A stretch of 64,000 bases of DNA from Eledone cirrhosa (GCA_964016885.1 OZ024740.1:9692450-9756449), one strand, 5' to 3'; shown: positions 37,456-51,474, numbered from the stretch's first letter. Made by a program: numbers and translations. Notes: generated by a model from the letters alone, not told the origin.

Positions 37456-40400
37456 TGATAGTCTTGTGGTTGATGTGACCACTGGTCATCTGGTTTAGGC
37501 TTGTCACCAGACAGAGAGAGAGGTGCTGGTGGTTGTCTTGTGGTTGATGCGACCTCTGGTCATCTGGTTTAGGCTTGTCACCAGACTGAGAGAGAGGTGC
37601 TGGTGGTAGTCTTGTGGTTGATGTGACCACTGGTGTTCTGGTTTAGGTTTGTCACCAGACTGAGAAAGGGGTGCTGGTGGTAGTCTTGTGGTTGATGTGA
37701 CCACTGGTCATCTGGTTTAGGTTTTTCACCAGACTGAGAGAGGGGTGCTGGTGGTAGTCTTGTGGTTGATGTGACCACTGGTCATCTGGTTTAGGCTTGT
37801 CACCAGACTGAGAGAGGGGTGCTGGTGGTAGTCGTGTGGTTGATGTGACCACTGGTCATCTGGTTTAGGCTTGTCACCAGACTGAGAGAGGGGTGCTGGT
37901 GGTAGTCTTGTGGTTGATGTGACCACTGGTCATCTGGTTTAGGCTTGTCACCAGACTGAGAGAGGGTTACTGGTGGTAGTCTTGTGGTTGGTGTGACCTC
38001 TTGTCATCTGGTTTAGGCTTGTCACCAGACTGAGAGAGAGGTGCTGGTGTTAGTCGTGTGGTTGATGTGACCACTGGTCATCTGGTTTAGGCTTGTCACC
38101 AGACTGAGAGAGGGGTGCTGGTGGTAGTCTTGTGGTTTATGAGACCACTGGTCATCTGGTTTAGACTTGTCACCAGACTGAGAGAGGGTTACTGGTGGTA
38201 GTCTTGTGGTTGATGTGACCACTGGTCATCTGGTTTAGGTTTGTCACCAGACTGAGAGAGGGGTGGTGGTGGTGGTCTTGTGGTTGATGTGACCACTGGT
38301 CATCTGGTTTAGGTTTGTCACCAGACTGAGAGAGGGGTGCTGGTGGTAGTCTTGTGCTTGATGTGACCACTGGTCATTTGGTTTAGGTTTGTCACCAGAC
38401 TGAGAGAGGGGTGCTGGTGGTAGTCTTGTGGTTGATGTGACCACTGGTCATCTGGTTTAGGTTTGTCACCAGACTGAGGAAGGGGTGCTGGTGGTAGTCT
38501 TGTGGTTGATGTGACCACTGGTCATCTGGTTTAGGCTTGTCACCAGACTGAGAGAGAGGTGCTGGTGGTAGTCTTGTGGTTGATGTGACCACTGGTCATC
38601 TGGTTTAGGCTTGTCACCAGACTGAGAGAGGGGTTCTGGTGGTAGTCTTGTGGTTGATGTGACCACTGGTCATCTGGTTTAGGTTTTTCACCAGACTGAG
38701 AGAGGGGTGCTGGTGGTAGTCTTGTGGTTGATGTGACCACTGGTCATCTGGTTTAGGCTTGTCACCAGACTGAGAGAGGGGTGCTGGTGGTAGTCGTGTG
38801 GTTGATGTGACCACTGGTCATCTGGTTTAGGCTTGTCACCAGACTGAGAGAGGGTTACTGGTGGTAGTCTTGTGGTTGGTGTGACCACTGGTCATCTAGT
38901 CTAGGTTTGTCACCAGACTGAGAGAGAGGTGCTGGTGGTAGTCGTGTGGTTGATGTGATCTCTGGTCATCTGGTTTAGGCTTGTCACCAGACTGAGAGAG
39001 GGGTGCTGGTGGTAGTCTTGTGGTTGATGTGACCACTGGTCATCTGGTTTAGGTTTGTCACCATACTGAGAGAGGGGTGCTGGTGGTAGTCTTGTGGTTG
39101 ATGTGACCACTGGTCAACTGGTTTAGGTTTGTCACCAGACTGAGAAAGGGGTGCTGGTGATAGTCTTGTGGTTGATGTGACCACTGGTCATCTGGTTTAG
39201 GTTTGTCACCAGAATGAGAAAGGGGTGCTGGTGGTAGTCTTGTGGTTGACGTGACCACTGGTCATCTGGTTTAGGCTTGTCACCAGACTGAGAGAGGGGT
39301 GCTGGTGGTAGTCTTGTGGTTGATGTGACCACTGGTCATCTGGTTTAGGCTTGTCACCAGACTGAGAGAGGGGTGCTTGTGGTAGTCTTGTGGTTGATGT
39401 GACCACTGGTCATCTGGTTTAGGTTTGTCACCAGACTGAGAGTAGGGTGCTGGTGGTAGTCTTGTGGTTGATGTGACCACTGGTCATCTGGTTTAGGTTT
39501 TTCACCGGACTGAGAGAGGGGTGCTGGTGGTAGTCTTGTGGTTGATGTGACCACTGGTCATCTGGTTTAGGTTTGTCACCAGACAGAGAAAGGGGTGCTG
39601 GAGGTAATCTTGTGGTTGATGTGACCACTGGTCATCTGGTTTAGGTTTGTCACCAGACAGAGAAAGGGGTGCTTGTGGTAGTATTGTGGTTGATGTGACC
39701 ACTGGTCATCTGGTTCAGGTTTGTCACCAGACTGAGAAAGGGGTGCTGGTGGTAGTCTTGTGTTTGATGTGACCACTGTTCATCTGGTTTAGGTTTGTCA
39801 CCAGACAGAGAAGGGGTGCTGGTGATAGTCTTGTGGTTGATGTGACCACTGGTCATCTGGTTTAGGCTTGTCACCAGACTGAGAGAGGTGTGCTGATGGT
39901 AGTCTTGTGGTTGATGTGACCACTGGTCATCTGGTTTAGGCTTGTCACCAGACTGAGAGAGGGGTGCTGGTGGTAGTCTTGTGGTTGATGTGACCACTGG
40001 TCATCTGGTTTAGGCTTGTCACCATACTGAGAGAGGGGTGCTGGTGGGTGTATTGTGGTTGATGTGACCACTGGTCATCTGGTTTAGGTTTTTCACCAGA
40101 CTGAGAGTAGGGTGCTTGTGGTAGTCTTGTGGTTGATGTGACCACTGGTCATCTAGTCTAGGTTTGTCACCAGACTGAGAGAGAGGTGCTGGTGGTAGTC
40201 TTGTGGTTGATGTTACCACTGGTCATCTGGTTTAGGCTTGTCACCAGACTGAGAGAGGGGTGCTGGTGGTAGTCTTGTGGTCGATGTGACCACTGGTCAT
40301 CTGGTTTAGGTTTGTCACCAGACAGAGAAAGGGGTGCTGGTGGTAGTCTTGTGGTTGATGTGACCACTGGTCATCTGGTTTAGGTTTGTCACCAGACAGA

Positions 40401-40634
40401 GAAAGGGGTGCTGGTGGTAGTCTTGTGGTTGATGTGACCACTGGTCATCTGGTTTAGGTTTGTCACCAGACAGTGAAAGGGGTGCTGGTGGTAGTATTGT
40501 GGTTGATGTGACCACTGGTCATCTGGTTTAGGTTTGTCACCAGACAGAGAAAGGGGTGCTGGTGATAGTCCTGTGGTTGATGTGACCACTGGTCATCTGG
40601 TTTAGGTTTGTCACCAGACTGAGAGAGAGGTGCT

Positions 40635-43150
40635 AGTGGTAGTCTTGCGGTTGATGTGACCTCTGGTCATCTGGTTTAGGTTTGTCACCAGACTGAGAGA
40701 GATGTGCTAGTGGTAGTCTTGTGGTTGATGTGACCACTGGTCATCTGGTTTAGGTTTGTCACCAGACATAGAAAGGGGTGCTGGTGGTAGTCTTGTGGTT
40801 GATGTGACCACTGGTCATCTAGTCTAGCCTTGTCACCAGACTGAGAAAGGGGTGCTGGTGGTAGTCTTGTGGTTGATGTGACCTCTGGTCATCTGGTTTA
40901 GATTTGTCACCAGACTGAGAGAGGGGTGCTGGTGGTAGTCTTGTGGTTGATGTGACCTCTGGTCATCTGGTTTAGGCTTGTCACCAGACTGAGAGAGAGG
41001 TGCTGGAGGTAGTCGTGTGGTTGATGTGACCACTGGTCATCTGGTTTAGGCTTGTCACCAGACTGAGAGAGGAGTGCTGGGAGTAGTCTTGTGGTTGATG
41101 TGACCACTGGTCATCTGATTTAGGCTTGTCACCAGACTGAGAGAGGGGTGCTTGTGGTAGTCTTGTGGTTGATGTGACCACTGGTTATCTGGTTTAGGCT
41201 TGTCACCAGACTGAGAGAGGGGTGCTGGTGGTAGTCTTGTGGTTGATGTGACCACTGGTCATCTGGTTTAAGCTTGTCACCAGACTGAGAGTGGGGTGCT
41301 GGTGGTAGTCTTGTGGTTGATGTGACCACTGGTCATCTGGTTTAGGCTTGTCACCAGACTGAGAGAGGGGTGCTGGTGGTAGTCTTGTGGTTGATGTGAC
41401 CACTGGTCATCTGGTTTAGGCTTGTCACCAGACTGAGAGAGGGGTGCTGGTGGTAGTCGTGTGGTTGATGTGACCACTGGTCATCTGGTTTAGGCTTGTC
41501 ACCAGACTGAGAGAGAGGTGCTGGTGGTAGTCTTGCGGTTGATGTGACCACTGGTCATCTGGTTTAGGCTTGTCACCAGACTGAGAGAGAGGTATTGGTG
41601 GTAGTCTTGTGGTTGATGTGACCACTGGTCATCTGGTTTAGGCTTGTCACCAGACTGAGAGAGAGGTGCTGGTGGTAGTCGTGTGGTTGATGTGACCACT
41701 GGTCATCTGGTTTAGGCTTGTCACCAGACTGAGAGAGGGGTGCTGGTGGTAGTCGTGTGGTTGATGTGACCACTGGTCATCTGGTTTAGGCTTGTCACCA
41801 GACTGAGAGAGGGGTGCTGGTGATAGTCTTGTGGTTGATGTGACCACTGGTCTTCTGGTTTAGGCTTGTCACCAGACTGAGAGAGAGGTGCTAGTGGTAG
41901 TCTTGCGGTTGATGTGACCTCTGGTCATCTGGTTTAGGTTTGTCACCAGACTGAGAGAGATGTGCAAGTGGTAGTCTTGTGGTTGATGTGACCACTGGTC
42001 ATCTGGTTTAGGTTTGTCACCAGACATAGAAAGGGGTGCTGGTGGTAGTCTTGTGGTTGATGTGACCACTGGTCATCTAGTCTAGCCTTGTCACCAGACT
42101 GAGAAAGGGGTGCTGGTGGTAGTCTTGTGGTTGATGTGACCTCTGGTCATCTGGTTTAGATTTGTCACCAGACTGAGAGAGGGGTGCTGGTGGTAGTCTT
42201 GTGGTTGATGTGACCTCTGGTCATCTGGTTTAGGCTTGTCACCAGACTGAGAGAGAGGTGCTGGAGGTAGTCGTGTGGTTGATGTGACCACTGGTCATCT
42301 GGTTTAGGCTTGTCACCAGACTGAGAGAGGAGTGCTGGGAGTAGTCTTGTGGTTGATGTGACCACTGGTCATCTGATTTAGGCTTGTCACCAGACTGAGA
42401 GAGGGGTGCTTGTGGTAGTCTTGTGGTTGATGTGACCACTGGTTATCTGGTTTAGGCTTGTCACCAGACTGAGAGAGGGGTGCTGGTGGTAGTCTTGTGG
42501 TTGATGTGACCACTGGTCATCTGGTTTAAGCTTGTCACCAGACTGAGAGTGGGGTGCTGGTGGTAGTCTTGTGGTTGATGTGACCACTGGTCATCTGGTT
42601 TAGGCTTGTCACCAGACTGAGAGAGGGGTGCTGGTGGTAGTCTTGTGGTTGATGTGACCACTGGTCATCTGGTTTAGGCTTGTCACCAGACTGAGAGAGG
42701 GGTGCTGGTGGTAGTCGTGTGGTTGATGTGACCACTGGTCATCTGGTTTAGGCTTGTCACCAGACTGAGAGAGAGGTGCTGGTGGTAGTCTTGCGGTTGA
42801 TGTGACCACTGGTCATCTGGTTTAGGCTTGTCACCAGACTGAGAGAGAGGTATTGGTGGTAGTCTTGTGGTTGATGTGACCACTGGTCATCTGGTTTAGG
42901 CTTGTCACCAGACTGAGAGAGAGGTGCTGGTGGTAGTCGTGTGGTTGATGTGACCACTGGTCATCTGGTTTAGGCTTGTCACCAGACTGAGAGAGGGGTG
43001 CTGGTGGTAGTCGTGTGGTTGATGTGACCACTGGTCATCTGGTTTAGGCTTGTCACCAGACTGAGAGAGGGGTGCTGGTGATAGTCTTGTGGTTGATGTG
43101 ACCACTGGTCTTCTGGTTTAGGCTTGTCACCAGACTGAGAGAGAGGTGCT
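40635..43150 (+). repeat. 17-monomer tandem duplication (2 x 1258 bp)
   Basis: Bases 40635-41892 and 41893-43150 are adjacent direct copies, each 1258 bp (17 monomers), with very few differences; one is tgtgcaagtgg near 41965 against tgtgctagtgg near 40707. The junction at about 41893 joins a tcttctggtttagg unit directly to the gtgctagtgg unit of the cassette, an order not seen elsewhere. This is a simple unequal-exchange product and looks recent. Confidence 0.9.
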
Positions 43151-44390
43151 GGTGGTAGCCGTGTGGTTGATGTGACTACTGGTCATCTAGTCTAGGTTTG
43201 TCACCAGACTGAGAGAGAGGTGCTGGTGGTAGTCGTGTGGTTGATGTGATCTCTGGTCATCTGGTTTAGGCTTGTCACCAGACTGAGAGAGGGGTGCTGG
43301 TGGTAGTCTTGCGGTTGATGTGACCACTGGTCATCTAGTCTAGGTTTGTCACCAGACTGAGAGAGAGGTGCTGGTGGTAGTCTTGCGGTTGATGTGACCA
43401 CTGGTCATCTGGTTTAGGTATGTTTACCAGACTGAGAGAGGGGTGCTGGTTGTAGTCTTGTGGTTGATGTGACCACTGGTCATCTGGTTTAGGTTTGTCA
43501 CCATACTGAGAGAGGGGTGCTTGTGGTAGTCTTGTGGTTGATGAGACCACTGGTCATCTGGTTTAGGTTTGTCACCATACTGAGAGAGGGGTGCTGGTGG
43601 TAGTCTTGTGGTTGATGTGACCACTGGTCAACTGGTTTAGGTTTGTCACCAGACTGAGAAAGGGGTGCTGGTGATAGTCTTGTGGTTGATGTGACCACTG
43701 GTCATCTGGTTTAGGTTTGTCACCAGACTGAGAAAGGGGTGCTGGTGGTAGTCTTGTGGTTGACGTGACCACTGGTCATCTGGTTTAGGCTTGTCACCAG
43801 ACTGAGAGAGAAGTGCTGGTGGTAGTCTTGTGGTTGATGTGACCACTGGTCATCTGGTTTAGGCTCGTCACCAGACTGAGAGAGAGGTGCTGGTGGTAGT
43901 CTTGTGGTTGATGTGACCACTGGTCATCTGGTTTAGGCTTGTCACCAGAGTGAGAAAGGGGTGCTGGTGGTAGTCTTGTGGTTGATGTGACCACTGGTCA
44001 TCTGGTTTAAGCTTGTCACCAGACTGAGAAAGGGGTGCTGGTGGTAGTCTTTTGGTTGATGTGACCACTGGTCATCTGGTCTAGGCTTGTCACCAGACTG
44101 AGAGAGAGGTGCTGGTGGTAGTCTTGTGGTTGATGTGACCACTGGTCATCTGGTTTATGCTTGTCACCAGACTGAGAGAGAAGTGCTGGTGGTAGTCTTG
44201 TGGTTGATGTGACCACTGGTCATCTGGTTTAGGCTTGTCACCAGACTGAGAGAGAGCTGCTGGTGGTAGTCTTGTGGTTGATGTGACCACTGGTCATCTA
44301 GTATAGGTTTGTCACCAAACTGAGAGAGAGGTGCTGGTGGTAGTCGTGTGGTTGATGTGACCACTGGTCATCTGGTTTAGGTTTGTCACC
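42990..44390 (+). repeat. 1.4-kb block re-used at 46.27-47.65 kb, copy 1
   Basis: Matches about 46253-47653 at an offset of 3263 bp, sharing tcttctgg, tagccgtgtgg, tgatctctgg, tatgtttacc, gacgtgacc and ggctcgtcacc variants. Divergence at about 44391 is sharp: here the acagagaaagg cassette follows, there caccatactg units. The ggctcgtcacc CpG variant (near 43863 and 47127) helps show the shared origin. Confidence 0.8.
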
Positions 44391-45667
44391 AGACAGAGAA
44401 AGGGGTGCTGGTGGTAGTCTTGTGGTTGATGTGACCACTGGTCATCTGGTTTAGGTTTGTCACCAGACAGTGAAAGGGGTGCTGGTGGTAGTATTGTGGT
44501 TGATGTGACCACTGGTCATCTGGTTTAGGTTTGTCACCAGACAGAGAAAGGGGTGCTGGTGATAGTCCTGTGGTTGATGTGACCACTGGTCATCTGGTTT
44601 AGGTTTGTCACCAGACTGAGAGAGAGGTGCTAGTGGTAGTCTTGCGGTTGATGTGACCTCTGGTCATCTGGTTTAGGTTTGTCACCAGACTGAGAGAGAT
44701 GTGCTAGTGGTAGTCTTGTGGTTGATGTGACCACTGGTCATCTGGTTTAGGTTTGTCACCAGACATAGAAAGGGGTGCTGGTGGTAGTCTTGTGGTTGAT
44801 GTGACCACTGGTCATCTAGTCTAGCCTTGTCACCAGACTGAGAAAGGGGTGCTGGTGGTAGTCTTGTGGTTGATGTGACCTCTGGTCATCTGGTTTAGAT
44901 TTGTCACCAGACTGAGAGAGGGGTGCTGGTGGTAGTCTTGTGGTTGATGTGACCACTGGTCATCTGGTTTAGGTTTGTCACCAGACTGAGAGAGAGAGAG
45001 GGGTGCTGGTGGTAGTCTTGTGGTTGATGTGACCTCTGGTCATCTGGTTTAGGCTTGTCACCAGACTGAGAGAGAGGTGCTGGAGGTAGTCGTGTGGTTG
45101 ATGTGACCACTGGTCATCTGGTTTAGGCTTGTCACCAGACTGAGAGAGGAGTGCTGGGAGTAGTCTTGTGGTTGATGTGACCACTGGTCATCTGATTTAG
45201 GCTTGTCACCAGACTGAGAGAGGGGTGCTGGTGGTAGTCTTGTGGTTGATGTGACCACTGGTTATCTGGTTTAGGCTTGTCACCAGACTGAGAGAGGGGT
45301 GCTGGTGGTAGTCTTGTGGTTGATGTGACCACTGGTCATCTGGTTTAAGCTTGTCACCAGACTGAGAGTGGGGTGCTGGTGGTAGTCTTGTGGTTGATGT
45401 GACCACTGGTCATCTGGTTTAGGCTTGTCACCTGACTGAGAGAGGGGTGCTGGTGGTAGTCTTGTGGTTGATGTGACCACTGGTCATCTGGTTTAGGCTT
45501 GTCACCAGACTGAGAGAGGGGTGCTGGTGGTAGTCGTGTGGTTGATGTGACCACTGGTCATCTGGTTTAGGCTTGTCACCAGACTGAGAGAGAGGTGCTG
45601 GTGGTAGTCTTGCGGTTGATGTGACCACTGGTCATCTGGTTTAGGCTTGTCACCAGACTGAGAGAGA

Positions 45668-46259
45668 GGTGCTGGTGGTAGTCGTGTGGTTGATGTGACC
45701 ACTGGTCATCTGGTTTAGGCTTGTCACCAGACTGAGAGAGGGGTGCTGGTGGTAGTCTTGTGGTTGATGTGACCACTGGTCATCTGGTTTAGGCTTGTCA
45801 CCAGACTGAGAAAGGGGTGCTGGTGGTAGTCTTGTGGTTGATGTGACCACTGGTCATCTGGTTTAGGCTTGTCACCAGACTGAGAGAGAGGTGCTGGTGG
45901 TAGTCGTGTGGTTGATGTGACCACTGGTCATCTGGTTTAGGCTTGTCACCAGACTGAGAGAGGGGTGCTGGTGGTAGTCGTGTGGTTGATGTGACCACTG
46001 GTCATCTGGTTTAGGCTTGTCACCAGACTGAGAGAGGGGTGCTGGTGGTAGTCTTGTGGTTGATGTGACCACTGGTCATCTGGTTTAGGCTTGTCACCAG
46101 ACTGAGAAAGGGGTGCTGGTGGTAGTCTTGTGGTTGATGTGACCACTGGTCATCTGGTTTAGGCTTGTCACCAGACTGAGAGAGAGGTGCTGGTGGTAGT
46201 CGTGTGGTTGATGTGACCACTGGTCATCTGGTTTAGGCTTGTCACCAGACTGAGAGAGG
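45668..46259 (+). repeat. 4-monomer tandem duplication (2 x 296 bp)
   Basis: Bases 45668-45963 and 45964-46259 repeat the same four variant monomers in order (tcgtgtgg; consensus; gagaaagg; gagagagagg with tcgtgtgg), and similarity runs on to about 46340 where ggtgatagtc breaks it. Confidence 0.85.
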
Positions 46260-47653
46260 GGTGCTGGTGGTAGTCGTGTGGTTGATGTGACCACTGGTCA
46301 TCTGGTTTAGGCTTGTCACCAGACTGAGAGAGGGGTGCTGGTGATAGTCTTGTGGTTGATGTGACCACTGGTCTTCTGGTTTAGGCTTGTCACCAGACTG
46401 AGAGAGAGGTGCTGGTGGTAGCCGTGTGGTTGATGTGACTACTGGTCATCTAGTCTAGGTTTGTCACCAGACTGAGAGAGAGGTGCTGGTGGTAGTCGTG
46501 TGGTTGATGTGATCTCTGGTCATCTGGTTTAGGCTTGTCACCAGACTGAGAGAGGGGTGCTGGTGGTAGTCTTGCGGTTGATGTGACCACTGGTCATCTA
46601 GTCTAGGTTTGTCACCAGACTGAGAGAGAGGTGCTGGTGGTAGTCTTGCGGTTGATGTGACCACAGGTCATCTGGTTTAGGTATGTTTACCAGACTGAGA
46701 GAGGGGTGCTGGTTGTAGTCTTGTGGTTGATGTGACCACTGGTCATCTGGTTTAGGTTTGTCACCATACTGAGAGAGGGGTGCTTGTGGTAGTCTTGTGG
46801 TTGATGTGACCACTGGTCATCTGGTTTAGGTTTGTCACCATACTGAGAGAGGGGTGCTGGTGGTAGTCTTGTGGTTGATGTGACCACTGGTCAACTGGTT
46901 TAGGTTTGTCACCAGACTGAGAAAAGGGTGCTGGTGATAGTCTTGTGGTTGATGTGACCACTGGTCATCTGGTTTAGGTTTGTCACCAGACTGAGAAAGG
47001 GGTGCTGGTGGTAGTCTTGTGGTTGACGTGACCACTGGTCATCTGGTTTAGGCTTGTCACCAGACTGAGAGAGAAGTGCTGGTGGTAGTCTTGTGGTTGA
47101 TGTGACCACTGGTCATCTGGTTTAGGCTCGTCACCAGACTGAGAGAGAGGTGCTGGTGGTAGTCTTGTGGTTGATGTGACCACTGGTCATCTGGTTTAGG
47201 CTTGTCACCAGAGTGAGAAAGGGGTGCTGGTGGTAGTCTTGTGGTTGATGTGACCACTGGTCATCTGGTTTAAGCTTGTCACCAGACTGAGAAAGGGGTG
47301 CTGGTGGTAGTCTTTTGGTTGATGTGACCACTGGTCATCTGGTCTAGGCTTGTCACCAGACTGAGAGAGAGGTGCTGGTGGTAGTCTTGTGGTTGATGTG
47401 ACCACTGGTCATCTGGTTTATGCTTGTCACCAGACTGAGAGAGAAGTGCTGGTGGTAGTCTTGTGGTTGATGTGACCACTGGTCATCTGGTTTAGGCTTG
47501 TCACCAGACTGAGAGAGAGGTGCTGGTGGTAGTCTTGTGGTTGATGTGACCACTGGTCATCTAGTATAGGTTTGTCACCAAACTGAGAGAGAGGTGCTGG
47601 TGGTAGTCGTGTGGTTGATGTGACCACTGGTCATCTGGTTTAGGTTTGTCACC
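46253..47653 (+). repeat. 1.4-kb block, copy 2
   Basis: Partner of 42990-44390. Private differences include gaccacaggtc near 46670 and agaaaaggg near 46923. It continues into ctagtataggtttg, gtaaccactgg and ggtgtaggttt units also found after 36.8 kb. Confidence 0.8.
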
Positions 47654-50600
47654 ATACTGAGAGAGGGGTGCTGGTGGTAGTCGTGTGGTTGATGTAACCA
47701 CTGGTCATCTGGTTTAGGTTTGTCACCACACTGAGAGAGGGGTGCTGGTGGTAGTCTTGTGGTTGATGTGACCACTGGTCATCTGGTGTAGGTTTTTCAC
47801 CAGACTGAGAGAGGGGTGCTGGTGATAGTCTTGTGGTTGATGTGACCACTGGTCATCTGGTTTAGGTTTGTTACCAGACTGAGAGAGAGGTGCTGGTGGT
47901 AGTCTTGTGGTTGATGTGACCACTGGTCATCTGGTTTAGGCTTGTCACCAGACTGAAGGAGGGGTGCTGGTGGTAGTCTTGTGGTTGATGTGACCACTGG
48001 TCATCTGGTTTAGGCTTGTCACCAGACTGAGAGAGGGTTTCTGGTGGTAGTCTTGTGGTTGATGTGACCACTGGTCATCTGGTTTAGGCTTGTCACCAGA
48101 CTGAGAGAGGGTTTCTGGTGGTAGTCTTGTGGTTGATGTGACCACTGGTCATCTGGTTTAGGCTTGTCACCAGACTGAGAGAGAGGTGCTGGTGGTAGTC
48201 TTGTGGTTGATGTAACCACTGGTCATCTGGTTTAGGCTTGTCACCAGACTGAGAGAGGGTGCTGGTGGTAGTCTTGTGGTTGATGTGACCACTGGTCATC
48301 TGGTTTAGGCTTGTCACCAGACTGATGGAGGGGTGCTGGTGGTAGTCTTGTGGTTTATGTGACCACTGGTCATCTGGTTTAGACTTGTCACCAGACTGAG
48401 AGAAGGGTGCTAGTGGTAGTCTTGTGGTTGATGTGACCACTGGTCATCTGGTTTAGGTTTGTCACCAGACTGAGAGAGGGGTGGTGGTGGTGGTCTTGTG
48501 GTTGATGTGACCACTGGTCATCTGGTTTAGGTTTGTCACCAGACTGAGAGAGGGGTGCTGGTGGTTGTCTTTTATTGATGTGACCACTGGTCATCTGGTT
48601 TAGGCTTGTCACCAGACTGAGAGAGGGGTGCTGGTGGTAGTCTTGTGGTTGATGTAACCACTGGTCATCTGGTTTAGGTTTGTCACCAGACTGAGGAAGG
48701 GGTGCTGGTGGTAGTCTTGTGGTTGATGTGACCACTGGTCATCTGGTTTAGGCTTGTCACCAGACTGAGAGAGAGGTGCTGGTGGTAGTCTTGTGGTTGA
48801 TGTGACCACTGGTCATCTGGTTTAGGCTTGTCACCAGACTGAGAGAGGGGTGCTGGTGGTATTCTTGTGGTTGATGTGACCACTGGTCATCTGGTTTAGG
48901 TTTGTCACCAGACTGAGAAAGGAGTGCTGGTGGTAGTCTTGTGGTTGATGTGACCACTGGTCATCTGGTTTAGGCTTGTCACCAGACAGAGAGAGAGGTG
49001 CTGGTGGTTGTCTTGTGGTTGATGTGACCTCTGGTCATCTGGTTTAGGCTTGTCACCAGACTGAGAGAGAGGTGCTGGTGGTAGTCTTGTGGTTGATGTG
49101 ACCACTGGTCATCTGGTTTAGGCTTGTCACCAGACAGAGAGAGAGGTGCTGGTGGTTGTCTTGTGGTTGATGTGACCTCTGGTCATCTGGTTTAGGCTTG
49201 TCACCAGACAGAGAGAGAGGTGCTGGTGGTTGTCTTGTGGTTGATGTGACCTCTGGTCATCTGGTTTAGGCTTGTCACCAGACTGAGAGAGGGGTGCTGG
49301 TGGTAGTCTTGTGGTTGATGTGACCACTGGTGTTCTGGTTTAGGTTTGTCACCAGACTGAGAAAGGGGTGCTGGTGGTAGTCTTGTGGTTGATGTGACCA
49401 CTGGTCATCTGGTTTAGGTTTTTCACCAGACTGAGAGAGGGGTGCTGGTGGTAGTCTTGTGGTTGATGTGACCACTGGTCATCTGGTTTAGGCTCGTCAC
49501 CAGACTGAGAGAGGGGTGCTGGTGGTAGTCGTGTGGTTGATGTGACCACTGGTCATCTGGTTTAGGCTTGTCACCAGACTGAGAGAGGGGTGCTGGTGGT
49601 AGTCTTGTGGTTGATGTGACCACTGGTCATCTGGTTTAGGCTTGTCACCAGACTGAGAGAGGGTTACTGGTGGTAGTCTTGTGGTTGGTGTGACCTCTGG
49701 TCATCTGGTTTAGGCTTGTCACCAGACTGAGAGAGAGGTGCTGGTGTTGGTCGTGTGGTTGATGTGACCACTGGTCATCTGGTTTAGGTTTGTCACCAGA
49801 CTGAGAGAGGGGTGCTGGTGGTAGTCTTGCGGTTGATGTGACCACTGGTCATCTAGTCTAGGTTTGTCACCAGACTGAGAGAGAGGTGCTGGTGGTAGTC
49901 GTGCGGTTGATGTGACCACTGGTCATCTAGTCTAGGTTTGTCACCAGACTGAGAGAGAGGTGCTGGTGGTAGTCTTGCAGTTGATGTGACCACTGGTCAT
50001 CTGGTTTAGGTATGTTTACCAGACTGAGAGAGGGGTGCTGGTTGTAGTCTTGTGGTTGATGTGACCACTGGTCATCTGGTTTAGGTTTGTCACCATACTG
50101 AGAGAGGGGTGCTGGTGGTAGTCTTGTGGTTGATGTGACCACTGGTCAACTGGTTTAGGTTTGTCACCAGACTGAGAAAGGGGTGCTGGTGATAGTCTTG
50201 TGGTTGATGTGACCACTGGTCATCTGGTTTAGGTTTGTCACCAGACTGAGAAAGGGGTGCTGGTGGTAGTCTTGTGGTTGACGTGACCACTGGTCATCTG
50301 GTTTAGGCTTGTCACCAGACTGAGAGAGTGGTGCTGGTGGTAGTCTTGTGGTTGATGTGACCACTGGTCATCTGGTTTAGGCTTGTCACCAGACTGAGAG
50401 AGGGGTGCTGGTGGTAGTCGTGTGGTTGATGTGACCACTGGTCATCTGGTTTAGGCTTGTCACCAGACTGAGAGAGAGGTGCTGGTGGTAGTCTTGCGGT
50501 TGATGTGACCACTGGTCATCTGGTTTAGGCTTGTCACCAGACTGAGAGAGAGGTATTGGTGGTAGTCTTGTGGTTGATGTGACCACTGGTCATCTGGTTT

Positions 50601-51474
50601 AGGCTTGTCACCAGACTGAGAGAGGGGTGCTGGTGGTAGTCGTGTGGTTGATGTGACCACTGGTCATCTGGTTTAGGCTTGTCACCAGACTGAGAGAGAG
50701 GTGCTGGTGGTAGTCGTGTGGTTGATGTGACCACTGGTCATCTGGTTTAGGCTTGTCACCAGACTGAGAGAGGGGTGCTGGTGATAGTCTTGTGGTTGAT
50801 GTGACCACTGGTCATCTGGTTTAGGCTTGTCACCAGACTGAGAGAGAGGTGCTGGTGGTAGTCGTGTGGTTGATGTGACTACTGGTCATCTGGTTTAGGC
50901 TTGTCACCAGACTGAGAGAGGGTTACTGGTGGTAGTCTTGTGGTTGATGTGACCTCTGGTCATCTGGTTTAGGCTTGTCACCAGACTGAGAGAGGGTTAC
51001 TGGTGGTAGTCTTGTGGTTGGTGTGACCTCTGGTCATCTGGTTTAGGCTTGTCACCAGACTGAGAGAGAGGTGCTGGTGTTAGTCGTGTGGTTGATGTGA
51101 CCACTGGTCATCTGGTTTAGGTTTGTCACCAGACTGAGAGAGGGGTGCTGGTGGTAGTCTTGCGGTTGATGTGACCACTGGTCATCTAGTCTAAGTTTGT
51201 CACCAGACTGAGAGAGAGGTGCTGGTGGTAGTCGTGTGGTTGATGTGATCTCTGGTCATCTGGTTTAGGCTTGTCACCAGACTGAGAGAGGGGTGCTGGT
51301 GGTAGTCTTGCGGTTGATGTGACCACTGGTCATCTAGTCTAGGTTTGTCACCAGACTGAGAGATAGGTGCTGGTGGTAGTCTTGTGGTTGATGTGACCTC
51401 TGGTCATCTGGTTTAGGCTTGTCACCAGACTGAGAGAGGGTTACTGGTGGTAGTCTTGTGGTTGGTGTGACCTC

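Larger units (their letters stand above)
34095..50850 (+). repeat. Middle domain: mosaic of short higher-order blocks
   Basis: About 226 monomers without unique DNA. The acagagaaagg cassette appears only at 39.5-40.8 kb and 44.4-44.8 kb. New variants appear: ggtttctggtgg units (near 34.78, 35.00, 37.30, 48.04 and 48.11 kb), GGT-rich units and, from about 37.96 kb, ggttactgg units. Short minus-1 units (gagagagggtgctgg) lie near 35220 and 48250, and a rare deletion inside the otherwise length-stable part (tcttttattgatg) near 48570. Confidence 0.8.
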
